Assembly: GCA_910586875.1 (NCBI GenBank)
Contig: CAJUJI010000133.1
Coordinates: 1-7,517 of the forward strand
Source of the DNA: an uncultured Anaerotruncus sp.
GTDB taxonomy: Bacteria; Bacillota; Clostridia; Oscillospirales; Ruminococcaceae
Direction of reading: 5' to 3'
DNA: 7,517 nt
Under the pieces are notes generated by a model. That model made no database searches, was not told the origin of the DNA, and worked only from the letters and a program-made list of their open reading frames with translations. Positions 1 through 7,036 of this stretch are shown piece after piece. A program made the position numbers and the translations under genes. Every line of letters begins with the position of its first letter. The first letter of the stretch is position 1.

Positions 1-99
1 GAGGCTCACCAGAAAGGGATGTATGTTTCCTTAGAAGGTATGATTCCTGAAGGAAATCGAAACATGGACTGCTTATCCTTCAATATAATCGCTGATTGA
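1..99 (+). CDS. C-terminal end of an unidentified protein (partial)
   Basis: The first frame is open from the window edge to a TGA at 97-99, giving 32 residues that end in CLSFNIIAD. The start lies outside the window. The tail is mixed polar and hydrophobic, with no recognisable motif or membrane segment, and I do not recognise the family. The main support for a real gene end is position: the stop lies only 4 nt before a strong hairpin terminator, and the gene would be convergent with the kinase operon. A chance open frame of this length is possible, so confidence is moderate. Confidence 0.55.
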   Translation, partial: EAHQKGMYVSLEGMIPEGNRNMDCLSFNIIAD

Positions 100-103
100 A
101 AAC

Positions 104-142
104 ACCTCCTCCTGACAACGCATGACAGGAGGAGGTATTTTT
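104..142 (+). terminator. Rho-independent terminator, probably bidirectional
   Basis: A perfect 11-bp stem (ACCTCCTCCTG at 104-114, CAGGAGGAGGT at 126-136) encloses an 11-nt loop and is followed by five T residues at 138-142. It begins 4 nt after the stop of the upstream plus-strand gene. Read on the minus strand, the same stem is followed by GTTTT, so it can also stop transcripts arriving from the kinase operon, which ends at 255. No other hairpin was seen between 143 and 254. Confidence 0.9.
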
Positions 143-254
143 ATATGATAAAAAATTAGGATTAGCCTCCGGATAGTATCGTTCCTTTCCATTTACTTTC
201 TTTTCGCTGAAATGATTCCCTTTCCGCTTGCACTATTTGTGGTAACACTTTGCA
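143..254. other. Convergent intergenic spacer, nothing recognised
   Basis: This AT-rich spacer lies between the terminator and the stop codon of the membrane-bound kinase. I see no open frame, repeat or second terminator in it. It would be the 3' untranslated end of the minus-strand operon transcript. Confidence 0.6.
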
Positions 255-2825
255 TTACTTCAAATATTTTTTTAACTTGTATGCAACAGTCTGAACATCA
301 ATCGGTTTCGCCAAATGATCATTCATGCCGCATTCCAAACACTTTTGAATATCTTCCGAAAACGCGTCGGCAGTCATGGCAATAATGGGAATATTTGCAT
401 CTTTACGTTCCGACTTGCGGATGGCCGTGGTCGCTTCATAGCCGTCCATAATGGGCATCCGTACATCCATAAGAATCGCATCATAATGCCCAACGGGGGA
501 TTTCTCAAATTTTTTGACGCAAATCTGCCCGTTCTCAGCCCAATCTATCTCTATTTCAAGGACAGAGAGCATTTCCCTTGCCACTTCCCAGTTCAGCTCA
601 TTATCCTCCGCTAGTAAAATATGCTTCCCTCGAAGGCCCTGATCAACCTCTCTTTCTGTACAGACCGCTTCTCCTGCGCTGGTACCGGCAAATGCACACA
701 GCGCGTCAAACAAGGTGGATGGAAACAGCGGTTTGGAAATAAAGCCGGAAATCCCCGCGTCTCTGACCTCGTCGGCCATTCCGCTTCCATCACAGGTTAG
801 GAGTAGTATCTCCGGACTGTTTTCTCCGCAGGCCGACCGGATCGCCCTGACAGTATTGATCCCACTCATATCCAGCAGATTCCATCCCAGAAGGAGCAAC
901 TGGTAACTACCATCCGCGATGCGCTCTACTGCCTGCCCGGCGCTCTGACACCACCCGGACCGGATGCCGGCGGATTCTAAAATACGAACCGTATTGACGC
1001 ACAGCCGTTCATCGCCGTCAACCACCAGCACCCTCCAGTCAGGGAACGACGCATCCGGCTCCTGCTCCGTCGCCTTTTCCAGATCAAGTACAACATGGAA
1101 CTCGGTTCCTTTGCCCTGTTCGCTGTGGACGGAGATGCCGCCCGCCATCGCATCTATGATATGCTTGGTGATTGTCATTCCCAGCCCGGAGCCCTCTGTT
1201 TTCTGGACCCGTGTGTTGTTCTCTCGGCTGAACGACTCGAATATTACCTTCTGATACTCCTTTGACATACCGATTCCGGTATCGCTTACCAGGAAATGGG
1301 TGCGAACATGGGTAGGCTTCTCCGGAAGCGCCTCCTGGTACACGGTCACTTGAACCACTCCGCCCTCCGGCGTAAATTTGACGGCGTTTCCCAGCAGGTT
1401 GATCAGCACCTGATTCAGCCGCACGCTGTCACAGTACACATTTTCCGACAGGATTTCGTAGGCACTGGCGTTGAACTGCTGATGTTTCGCCCTGACCTGG
1501 GGCTGGATCATATTGACAATACAGTCCATCACCTCTCTCAACGAAACCGGTTCTATATTCAGCGTCATTTTCCCGCTCTCGATTTTGGATATATCCAACA
1601 CGTCGTTGATCAGCCCCAGCAGATGCTTGCTGGACAACGCGATTTTGTGAAGATAATCCTGAACCTGTTCCCGATTATTCGCGTTATCTATGGCCAAGGA
1701 CGTCATCCCAATGATGGCGTTCATCGGAGTGCGTATATCGTGGCTCATGCTGGAAAGGAAGTCCTGTTTGGCCTCATTAGCCTGCTCCGCCTCTTTTCGC
1801 GCTCTTTCCGCGTCCCTTCGGGCCGTATCCATTTCCATGTTCACCCGTTTCAGTTCAGACATCTGGTTCCTAAACAGTCTCAAATACTGAAAAAATATGT
1901 AAAGAAGCATGGCGATTACCACGAAAGAAGCGGTATAAACAATGGCAAGCCAGCGACTGCTCATCCCAGCGACCGCGTGGTCCAGCCCGTCAAAGGGGAG
2001 GATTGTCACCAAATACCAATCGCAGTAGGGGAGATCGGTACAGTACAAGTGGCGGCGTGATTCTCCGTTTTTCAGAATGAGGGAATAATCTTCCCCCGTG
2101 TTCATAGCCGCTGTCAGCTGTTCAATATGAGCGGCCGCTTCCCCGTGACTGTCATTAAAAACACCGTAAAGCCTGTCAAAATAATTTTCGTGGACATCAT
2201 CCTCGTTTCCGACAACGTAGCTGCCGTCCTTTCGTATGACAAAGGAATAGCTCAACGAACTGTCTGAATCAAGGAAGAGGACCTCGCCCATATATTTTGT
2301 GGAAAGGCCCACGACCATGGCGAGACTGGTGCTCCCATCGGACATGGGATATTCGCAGGGGACACCGAACAAAATTACGCCGTCCCCGTCGCTATCAACG
2401 GCGGACGCCGTCTTGCGATCCCCGTTTTGCAGGCTCTCCAAAAACGGCTCAGGGTGGTTGAGCTCCACAGGGTCGCCGTAAATCATCTCGATCTCGCCAT
2501 CGGGCGAATAGAGGGCGGCGCACAAAAAATGCCGTGCCCTTGCGCCGTACTCAATCTCCTCCCTCGTGCCATAATTGGAATATTTATCTCCCGCCGCAAT
2601 ATGCGCGATGGATTCCGCCATGGTCAGGCGCAGTTCAATGATCGTTTCAAAATGTAAAGATACCTGCTCATTCATTCCGGCCATATAATCGGTGCCGATC
2701 TCCTCAATCGTATCTTCGCTCATATTGCGAACAGATATTCCGAGGAAGGAAAACACGAAAACGGTCAAACATATAATTACTGCTATGCTGATTTTGAAAG
2801 AACGCGGTAAAGCTTTGTTTTTCAT
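255..2825 (-). CDS. Membrane-bound hybrid histidine kinase, double-Cache-like sensor, two receivers
   Basis: An 856-residue sensor kinase expected to autophosphorylate on His362 in response to an extracellular ligand. Seen in order: TM1 (about 12-32); extracytoplasmic region (33-290) with two Cache-like 'strand-DG-strand' stretches, LYSPDGEIEMIYGD near 105-118 and FVIRKDGSYVVGNEDD near 195-210; TM2 (about 291-314); charged coiled coil (320-355); HisKA with H-box SMSHDIRTPMNAIIGM; HATPase with N-box Asn476/Asn480, DTGIGM at 515-520 and GSGLGM at 545-550; receiver 1 (about 597-712); receiver 2 (about 734-856). Receiver 2 is canonical (Glu740/Asp741, Asp787, Thr818, Lys840). Receiver 1 has Gly647 where the phospho-accepting Asp belongs. 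The ATG follows GGAG at 11 nt, with AAAGGT directly before it. It is the second gene of the operon, 61 nt after the other kinase, with no terminator between. Ligand unknown; the Cache assignment is by pattern only. Confidence 0.95.
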   Translation of the reverse strand: MKNKALPRSFKISIAVIICLTVFVFSFLGISVRNMSEDTIEEIGTDYMAGMNEQVSLHFETIIELRLTMAESIAHIAAGDKYSNYGTREEIEYGARARHFLCAALYSPDGEIEMIYGDPVELNHPEPFLESLQNGDRKTASAVDSDGDGVILFGVPCEYPMSDGSTSLAMVVGLSTKYMGEVLFLDSDSSLSYSFVIRKDGSYVVGNEDDVHENYFDRLYGVFNDSHGEAAAHIEQLTAAMNTGEDYSLILKNGESRRHLYCTDLPYCDWYLVTILPFDGLDHAVAGMSSRWLAIVYTASFVVIAMLLYIFFQYLRLFRNQMSELKRVNMEMDTARRDAERARKEAEQANEAKQDFLSSMSHDIRTPMNAIIGMTSLAIDNANNREQVQDYLHKIALSSKHLLGLINDVLDISKIESGKMTLNIEPVSLREVMDCIVNMIQPQVRAKHQQFNASAYEILSENVYCDSVRLNQVLINLLGNAVKFTPEGGVVQVTVYQEALPEKPTHVRTHFLVSDTGIGMSKEYQKVIFESFSRENNTRVQKTEGSGLGMTITKHIIDAMAGGISVHSEQGKGTEFHVVLDLEKATEQEPDASFPDWRVLVVDGDERLCVNTVRILESAGIRSGWCQSAGQAVERIADGSYQLLLLGWNLLDMSGINTVRAIRSACGENSPEILLLTCDGSGMADEVRDAGISGFISKPLFPSTLFDALCAFAGTSAGEAVCTEREVDQGLRGKHILLAEDNELNWEVAREMLSVLEIEIDWAENGQICVKKFEKSPVGHYDAILMDVRMPIMDGYEATTAIRKSERKDANIPIIAMTADAFSEDIQKCLECGMNDHLAKPIDVQTVAYKLKKYLK

Positions 2826-2886
2826 ACCTTTATTATCTCCACAGCTTTCAATATTTAACTGATCCGGCGTCCGTTTACCGATTCTC

Positions 2887-5469
2887 TCAGCTTCTTAGCC
2901 GGCTCATGGCCTGGAACATTTTTTGGATGTCCACCGGCTTTGCCAGGTGTTCATTCATCCCAGCAGCCTTGGCCATCGCGATATCCTCTTCAAAGGCATT
3001 GGCCGACAGTGCGATGATGGGCACGGCTTCCGCATCCTTCCGATCCAGGCCGCGAATCACCCGCGTCGCTTCATAGCCACTCATGACCGGCATCATCAGG
3101 TCCATAAGAACGCAATCAAACGTTCCCGGTTCGGCCGCTATGAAGGCGTCCACGGCGGCTTTTCCATCACCAGCGGTCACCACCTCCACGTCCGCGTCTC
3201 TGAGAATATACTCCACGATTTCACAGTTGATCTCGTTGTCCTCCACCAAAAGCACCCGCATCCCTGCGATATTGTCCGGCATATCCCATGCCTTGCCTTC
3301 GGGCTCTCCACTGCGCGCCTCGTCGACCCGGACGGGCAGCGTGATCCGGACCACGCTGCCCTTGCCGGGCCGACTGTCGATCTCCACCGTTCCCTTCATC
3401 TGGTCAACCAGCTTCTTCACAATGGACATACCCAGCCCAACGCCGTTATAGTTGGTCCTTGCGTCCTGATGCTCCTGGGTGAACGGCTCAAAAATATGTT
3501 TCTTAAAATCCTCTCCGATTCCAATTCCAGTGTCTTCGATTACAAAATGATAGTTCGCCGTCCCATCCTGAAAAGCGGTCTCCTCCACCCGGACAAATAC
3601 GGAGCCATGGGGCCGGTTATATCTGATGGCATTGTCAATCACGTTCGTCAGGATCTGCTTCAGGTGCAGTGGATTTCCGATGGCTTCGCCATGCCGCAGG
3701 CCGGAATCCTCCAATTCCAGCCGTATTTTCCGTTCCTCCGCCAGGGGAGAAATCATTGCAATACAGTTTTCTAGTATCACATGAAGGTCAAACGGTTCCT
3801 CCACCTCCGCCAGTCTTCCGCTCTCCAGCTTGCTGATCTGAAGCACATCGTTCACCAGCGACAGCAGATGCTCCGTTGACACACGGATCTTCTGCTGGCA
3901 CTCTTTCTGCCGTTCCGGATCGTCCAGGCTTTTTTCCAGAATGGCCAGCATACCCAGAATCCCATTGATGGGTGTGCGCAGATCATGAGACATATGGGAA
4001 AGAAATTCGGTCTTTGCCGAGTTCGCCTGCCTCACCCGCTCCAGAAGCTCCATGATGGACTGCTCCTGATTCTTTCTTGTCACCATGGTCTCTGTGATGT
4101 CCTGATGGTATCCGTTCAGGCTGGTGCCGGATTTCTTGAAGGTTTTGTCCGGCACGCCGCCGCAGCGGACGTAAATTTTCCCCAACTCTGGATGATTCCA
4201 GGGGTAGATCACCTCGGAGCGTCCATTCTCTAATATTTCCTGAACCGCCTCTTGTACCATCACCACATAGTCCGGCGAAATGCGCTCAAACCAGTGCTGG
4301 TAGCACTCCTCCGGCCCGATCCCGTCTGGTACGCCCAAAAGGATCCGCATGGTCCGGTCCGCATACATCCTTGGCGGGCAGCCTTCCTCCAGCTCGATCG
4401 TCCAGATTCCGGTCCGAGCTCCCTCCAGAATGTCTTCCAGACTCCGCCTTGCTTCCAGCTTATACTTCTCCTCCTGTTCCACCACGGCGTTGACGTCCCT
4501 CTGGGCAAAAATCGCGCAGTTCTCCGCATTTGTTCGCTCGGTAGCGGAAAAGTGGAGCTCCAGGTATTTGAGTCCTGAAAAATTATCCTTCACCTGGTAT
4601 CGGACAGAAAACTTTTTCTTTTTGCTCAGCTGTGCCAACACATAGTCCTTCTTCGTCATGGCACGGAGCCGTTCCTGATCCTGGGTGACGACGCATCTGG
4701 AGATATACCGCTCCATCGCCGCCTGATAGCCGTCTTTAAAGTGAGCGGCCCAATCCAGCCCCAGCTGTCCGCTGCTGCGGTAGACCTCGCATTCGCCGGT
4801 GTCAAAGTTCACCTCATAGATGCCAAGGTAGTCTACACTGAGGGCATGGAGCACATTATAGCTCCGCTTTTGAAGTTCCCGGAACAGGTTGCGGCGTTTC
4901 AGGGAGGATACGATGAAGTATGCCGCCGTCTGGAGCATATTTGACGCGTATTCCAACGACTTTACAGGTGGATTGTCCACACCGTAAAAGCCGATGATCT
5001 TTTTGCCGTCATACAGGGGGACCACCACAAGGGAATGAATGCCCTGCCGCTTCAGGTTCTCGTACTGAAGCGGTTCCGCCTCCCGAATGTCCTCCAGGCG
5101 CTCAATAACGATGTGCTTGCCGATGCTGAACTTCTGATACCAGCTGGCACAAACCTCTGAGGGGACGTTTTGAAGGTTCTCCTTCTCCGGCCTTACGCCT
5201 TCAGCCGCCCACTCGTAGGTGTTGTCGTCACCCCCAGACTCGTTCTGCTCAAATATGTAGGTCCGCTCTCCGTTCAGCGCTTTTCCCAAGTGCTCCAACA
5301 GCACCTCCAGCGACTGGTCCGGTGTCTCCTCCAACAGGGCAGTGCGAAGCCCCTCGTTGATGACAACTTCCAAATTCTGAACGCTTTGTATGCCGCTGTG
5401 CCGCTCATGGGTCCCTGCGGCCGGAGTGCCCTCTCCGACCTGTCCAAAAAGGCCCCCTGAATACTTCAT
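2887..5469 (-). CDS. Cytoplasmic GAF-PAS hybrid histidine kinase with C-terminal receiver
   Basis: A soluble 860-residue sensor kinase with no signal peptide or membrane segment. Numbered from the ATG at 5469: GAF-like domain (about 28-190, including SLVVVPLYDGKKIIGFYGVD); a first PAS-like region (about 200-335); a PAS domain (about 340-460) ending in the PAC-like GYHQDITE; coiled coil; HisKA with H-box SHMSHDLRTPINGILGM, phospho-accepting His495; HATPase with N-box Asn609/Asn613, DTGIGIG at 646-652 and GVGLGM at 676-681; one receiver (about 737-860) with Glu743/Asp744, Asp790, Ser822 and Lys844 all in place. Phosphate should pass from His495 to Asp790 and then to an HPt or regulator not in this window. 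A TTG at 5484 would add five residues, but the ATG has GGAGG exactly 8 nt upstream, so I chose the ATG. The signal is unknown; GAF/PAS architecture suggests an internal metabolite or cofactor. Confidence 0.95.
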   Translation of the reverse strand: MKYSGGLFGQVGEGTPAAGTHERHSGIQSVQNLEVVINEGLRTALLEETPDQSLEVLLEHLGKALNGERTYIFEQNESGGDDNTYEWAAEGVRPEKENLQNVPSEVCASWYQKFSIGKHIVIERLEDIREAEPLQYENLKRQGIHSLVVVPLYDGKKIIGFYGVDNPPVKSLEYASNMLQTAAYFIVSSLKRRNLFRELQKRSYNVLHALSVDYLGIYEVNFDTGECEVYRSSGQLGLDWAAHFKDGYQAAMERYISRCVVTQDQERLRAMTKKDYVLAQLSKKKKFSVRYQVKDNFSGLKYLELHFSATERTNAENCAIFAQRDVNAVVEQEEKYKLEARRSLEDILEGARTGIWTIELEEGCPPRMYADRTMRILLGVPDGIGPEECYQHWFERISPDYVVMVQEAVQEILENGRSEVIYPWNHPELGKIYVRCGGVPDKTFKKSGTSLNGYHQDITETMVTRKNQEQSIMELLERVRQANSAKTEFLSHMSHDLRTPINGILGMLAILEKSLDDPERQKECQQKIRVSTEHLLSLVNDVLQISKLESGRLAEVEEPFDLHVILENCIAMISPLAEERKIRLELEDSGLRHGEAIGNPLHLKQILTNVIDNAIRYNRPHGSVFVRVEETAFQDGTANYHFVIEDTGIGIGEDFKKHIFEPFTQEHQDARTNYNGVGLGMSIVKKLVDQMKGTVEIDSRPGKGSVVRITLPVRVDEARSGEPEGKAWDMPDNIAGMRVLLVEDNEINCEIVEYILRDADVEVVTAGDGKAAVDAFIAAEPGTFDCVLMDLMMPVMSGYEATRVIRGLDRKDAEAVPIIALSANAFEEDIAMAKAAGMNEHLAKPVDIQKMFQAMSRLRS

Positions 5470-5477
5470 ATACCCGT

Positions 5478-5482
5478 CCTCC
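5478..5482 (-). promoter_or_regulatory. Ribosome binding site that decides the start of the GAF-PAS kinase
   Basis: GGAGG on the minus strand lies 8 nt before the ATG at 5469. The in-frame TTG at 5484 overlaps this site, so starting there would place the Shine-Dalgarno sequence inside the coding region. This favours the shorter 860-residue protein. Confidence 0.85.
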
Positions 5483-5532
5483 AAATTAACCGGTTTCTGG
5501 TTTCATCGCCATAGCAAAACCCAAAAAATTTG

Positions 5533-5545
5533 AGTCATAATATCA
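5533..5545. repeat. 13-bp direct repeat, copy 1
   Basis: AGTCATAATATCA occurs here and again at 5676-5688, 143 bp apart start to start. This copy lies in the leader, between the promoter candidate and the kinase start. Together with copy 2 it could mark a duplicated regulator site or a duplicated promoter segment, or be chance in AT-rich DNA. Confidence 0.6.
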
Positions 5546-5675
5546 ATATTATTCTAGTTAAGGGAGTCTTCCAAATTATGGGCTGCCGTAACGTTCTGGT
5601 ATTGAACTGAAAATTAGAGAGCACGAACCTTTTTGCAGACCAATTTTTGGAGTTTTTGCTTAACTTAATGGCATT

Positions 5676-5688
5676 AGTCATAATATCA
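5676..5688. repeat. 13-bp direct repeat, copy 2
   Basis: Second copy of AGTCATAATATCA. It overlaps the -10 element of the promoter candidate on the minus strand (5685-5680) and reaches the predicted start of transcription, a position where a bound regulator could block polymerase. Confidence 0.6.
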
Positions 5689-5709
5689 TGTATTTCCCGA
5701 TCATGTCAA
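5680..5709 (-). promoter_or_regulatory. Sigma-70-type promoter candidate for the two-kinase operon
   Basis: On the minus strand a perfect -35 hexamer TTGACA (5709-5704) is followed after 18 nt by TATTAT (5685-5680), a five-of-six match to the -10 consensus. Transcription would begin near 5673, leaving a leader of about 200 nt before the kinase start at 5469. This is the best promoter match I found upstream of the operon. A weaker candidate (TTGGAA at 5574-5569, 17-nt spacer, TAATAT at 5551-5546) lies inside the leader. Confidence 0.6.
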
Positions 5710-5787
5710 TATACGGCAGAAAACGGCCCCGATAGTTTCAACACAAAAGCTTGGAGAGGTCTATGAAGTGTAGGTGGTTTTGTGGAC

Positions 5788-6125
5788 TACATACAATCGG
5801 ATATATTGATGTCGGAGTTCTTCTGGATGAATAAGCTGTCCATCGCTTTCTCGTAGTGGGCAATGTGCTAAATCTCGTTCAGGAAGATACAGTTCATTTT
5901 CCCGGATACCATCCGGCCTTTGACGTGTTCATACAGTTTTTATAGCCACACAGAGGCTCTTTGTCTACATTTTCAAAGTTAATGATAATGATCTGCTGCT
6001 CTTTCCATTCAATCAAAAAGTTCAAGTATTCCGCTGCCAAAGTGAGAAGGGTGCCTTTAGGTATCTGCTGATGGCAGACAGGAATGGCCGGCCAATTGTT
6101 TTAGATGTCCAGCAATTTTTTTAGC
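5788..6125 (-). pseudogene. Decayed AAA_14/DUF4143-type ATPase (fragment)
   Basis: Read on the minus strand, broken frames match the N-terminal AAA_14 ATPase domain of the DUF4143 family, P-loop proteins common in Clostridia. A degenerate P-loop-like PKGTLLTLAAEYL lies near 6062-6024. EQQIIIINFENVDKEPL follows near 6000-5950, then, in another frame, LYEHVKGRMVSGKMNCIFLNEI, and last HIAHYEKAMDSLFIQKNSDI. Lesions: one base missing in the T-run at 5937-5941 (an A-run on the coding strand) shifts the frame; a TAG at 5870-5868 sits where the family usually has Gln after DEI; the Walker B Asp is Asn (codon 5879-5877); the P-loop itself has lost its GxxxxGKS/T spacing. Recognisable similarity stops near 5788. 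The usual C-terminal DUF4143 half is absent. Not functional. Confidence 0.75.
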
Positions 6126-6256
6126 CGACAGGGGTAAAGTCTACCGTTTTCAGTTGCATAGCTACGATTGTTCCTAGCAGATCCGAGCCCTAGTCGCTGT
6201 GACGTTCCTTAATGCCCATGGCTTCCATTTTCAACCTCCGTGCTCTAAAAAAATTG
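6113..6256. repeat. 12-bp inverted repeat flanking 120 bp
   Basis: CAATTTTTTTAG (6113-6124) and its exact reverse complement CTAAAAAAATTG (6245-6256) bracket the short minus-strand frame described above. The arms are low in complexity, with seven T/A in a row, so chance is a serious alternative. They could be the ends of a very small insertion or part of a long-range hairpin. Confidence 0.35.
6121..6228 (-). pseudogene. Short unidentified frame with a good ribosome site, interrupted by a stop
   Basis: On the minus strand, GGAGG lies 7 nt before an ATG at 6228. The frame reads 12 residues (MEAMGIKERHSD), meets TAG at 6192-6190, then continues for 22 residues (GSDLLGTIVAMQLKTVDFTPVG) to TAA at 6123-6121. 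The readthrough piece looks protein-like, so a single nonsense mutation in a small or truncated gene is plausible. It lies just upstream of the ATPase remnant, in the same direction. I do not recognise the family. A second tiny frame (MRGALKGQFF) with AGGAGG before it begins at 6277. Confidence 0.35.
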
Positions 6257-6420
6257 TCCTTTAAGTGCACCCCTCATTTATTACACCCTCCTGTAGACCC
6301 CGTTTCAGAGCAATTTTAGTAGAAAAAGAATAGTGACAAATCCGAAAATCCTCAAATCCTCTTTAGAAAAACGTCCACTGTACTTTACAAATCTTATGGA
6401 AAGTAATTAAGAGAAAAGTT
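6257..6420. other. AT-rich spacer between two decayed regions, no gene seen
   Basis: No convincing coding frame, RNA gene or terminator is visible. It separates minus-strand debris on the left from plus-strand conjugation debris on the right. An open frame on the plus strand enters from 6367 and runs to 6519, but it has no start codon in this stretch. Confidence 0.5.
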
Positions 6421-6779
6421 TTACGGAGGATCAACCACGAGCAGGGTGATTTTGGTAGGAAAAAGGTTGCCACCATGATAGCACAGCCAGAAGAGGCGGT
6501 TGATGAAGGATTTGATTGATCGTGAGCGGGATTTTTCGAAGGCTATCGTTGCTGACGCTTTATATGCGGTCGGCCTGTTTGCCTTACCATTTTTCGCCTT
6601 ATGAAAACTGGAAATCAATCTATAGAGCAAATTATTACACTTGGGGATACAATTGTATAAGCAGGAGACTACCAACCCCCTCCCGCCCAGAACGGAAGAC
6701 GCTTTTGGAAAGCAAGCTGACAAAACGGTTGATGGAAGAAGCGCAGACGGCACAGCCTGCCATGCGGTTGGGCAGGTGA
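6421..6779 (+). pseudogene. Unidentified decayed plus-strand coding debris upstream of the conjugation remnant
   Basis: Several short protein-like stretches occur in different plus-strand frames. GDFGRKKVATMIAQPEEAV ends in a TGA at 6517-6519. A 33-residue frame from ATG 6503 to TGA 6604, with GAGG 5 nt before the ATG, carries a hydrophobic stretch (ADALYAVGLFALPFFAL). A charged tail (LLESKLTKRLMEEAQTAQPAM) stops at TGA 6777-6779, where it would overlap the ATG of the next remnant by one base. This coupling suggests one damaged upstream gene of the same module, with a membrane helix and a charged C-terminus. I cannot name the family. The longest frame here on the minus strand (6421-6753) looks like a shadow. 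Confidence 0.35.
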
Positions 6780-7036
6780 TGCGCCTTATATCTTTATCTG
6801 GACAATTTACGTGCCAAGGCGACCCTGTGGCTGTGGGAGCTGCAGGATGTGGCCGTCATCGGGGCGGTCGGAATTGTGGCGGTGGCATCCGCGGCCAAGC
6901 TGCATTTTCGCTGTCTTAATTGTGGTGTACGCGTTCCTTTCCATTCGGTTTGAGGACACTTCAATTTTAGATTTCCTGCGCAGCTCTTGCGCCTTTTTTC
7001 TCACCAGACAGCAATATTTTGAATGGGGGTTTCCAA
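6779..7036 (+). pseudogene. Frameshifted small two-helix membrane protein of an ICE conjugation module
   Basis: Two plus-strand frames together rebuild a protein of about 85 residues. From about 6783, LYLYLDNLRAKATLWLWELQ is followed by a first hydrophobic helix (VAVIGAVGIVAVASAAKLHF). After a shift at the T-run 6905-6908, the next frame reads FAVLIVVYAFLSIRFED, then TSILDFLRSSCAFFLTRQQ and YFEWG. This pattern matches, from memory, a small inner-membrane protein that lies just before the VirB4-type ATPase genes in clostridial ICEs, comparable in size and position to TcpE/PrgI-type proteins; the exact family name is uncertain. A second shift lies between the candidate ATG (6779) and the LYLYLD segment. 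It would anchor the mating channel in the membrane if intact; here it is broken. Confidence 0.6.

Larger units (their letters stand above)
5485..5787. other. Upstream region and leader of the kinase operon
   Basis: No open frame is convincing here on either strand. It holds the promoter candidate, the 13-bp direct repeat and a leader of about 200 nt with no recognised riboswitch or attenuator fold. The part beyond about 5705 may still be debris of the dead ATPase gene: on the minus strand, near 5740-5700, short pieces loosely resemble the LSGRY segment that follows Walker B in the AAA_14 family, but this is too damaged to claim firmly. Confidence 0.5.

Noticed and set aside
1296..2060. Plus-strand open frame of 254 codons
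   Set aside because: It lies entirely inside the membrane kinase on the opposite strand; its His- and Arg-rich composition and lack of any motif mark it as a shadow of that gene.
2923..3774. Plus-strand open frame of 283 codons
   Set aside because: It is antisense to the receiver and HATPase regions of the GAF-PAS kinase, whose motifs are intact. It has no recognisable domain and is a shadow.
5500..5680. Riboswitch or attenuator in the long leader of the kinase operon
   Set aside because: I looked for a strong hairpin followed by a T-run, or a known aptamer core, and saw none. Only weak short complementary segments occur.
5533..5688. CRISPR array or insertion-sequence target duplication suggested by the 13-bp repeat
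   Set aside because: There are only two copies, 143 bp apart, with no regular spacers and no transposase between them.
6421..6753. Minus-strand open frame of 110 codons
   Set aside because: Its composition is shadow-like and it has no motif; plus-strand pieces in the same stretch look more protein-like and share direction with the conjugation remnants.
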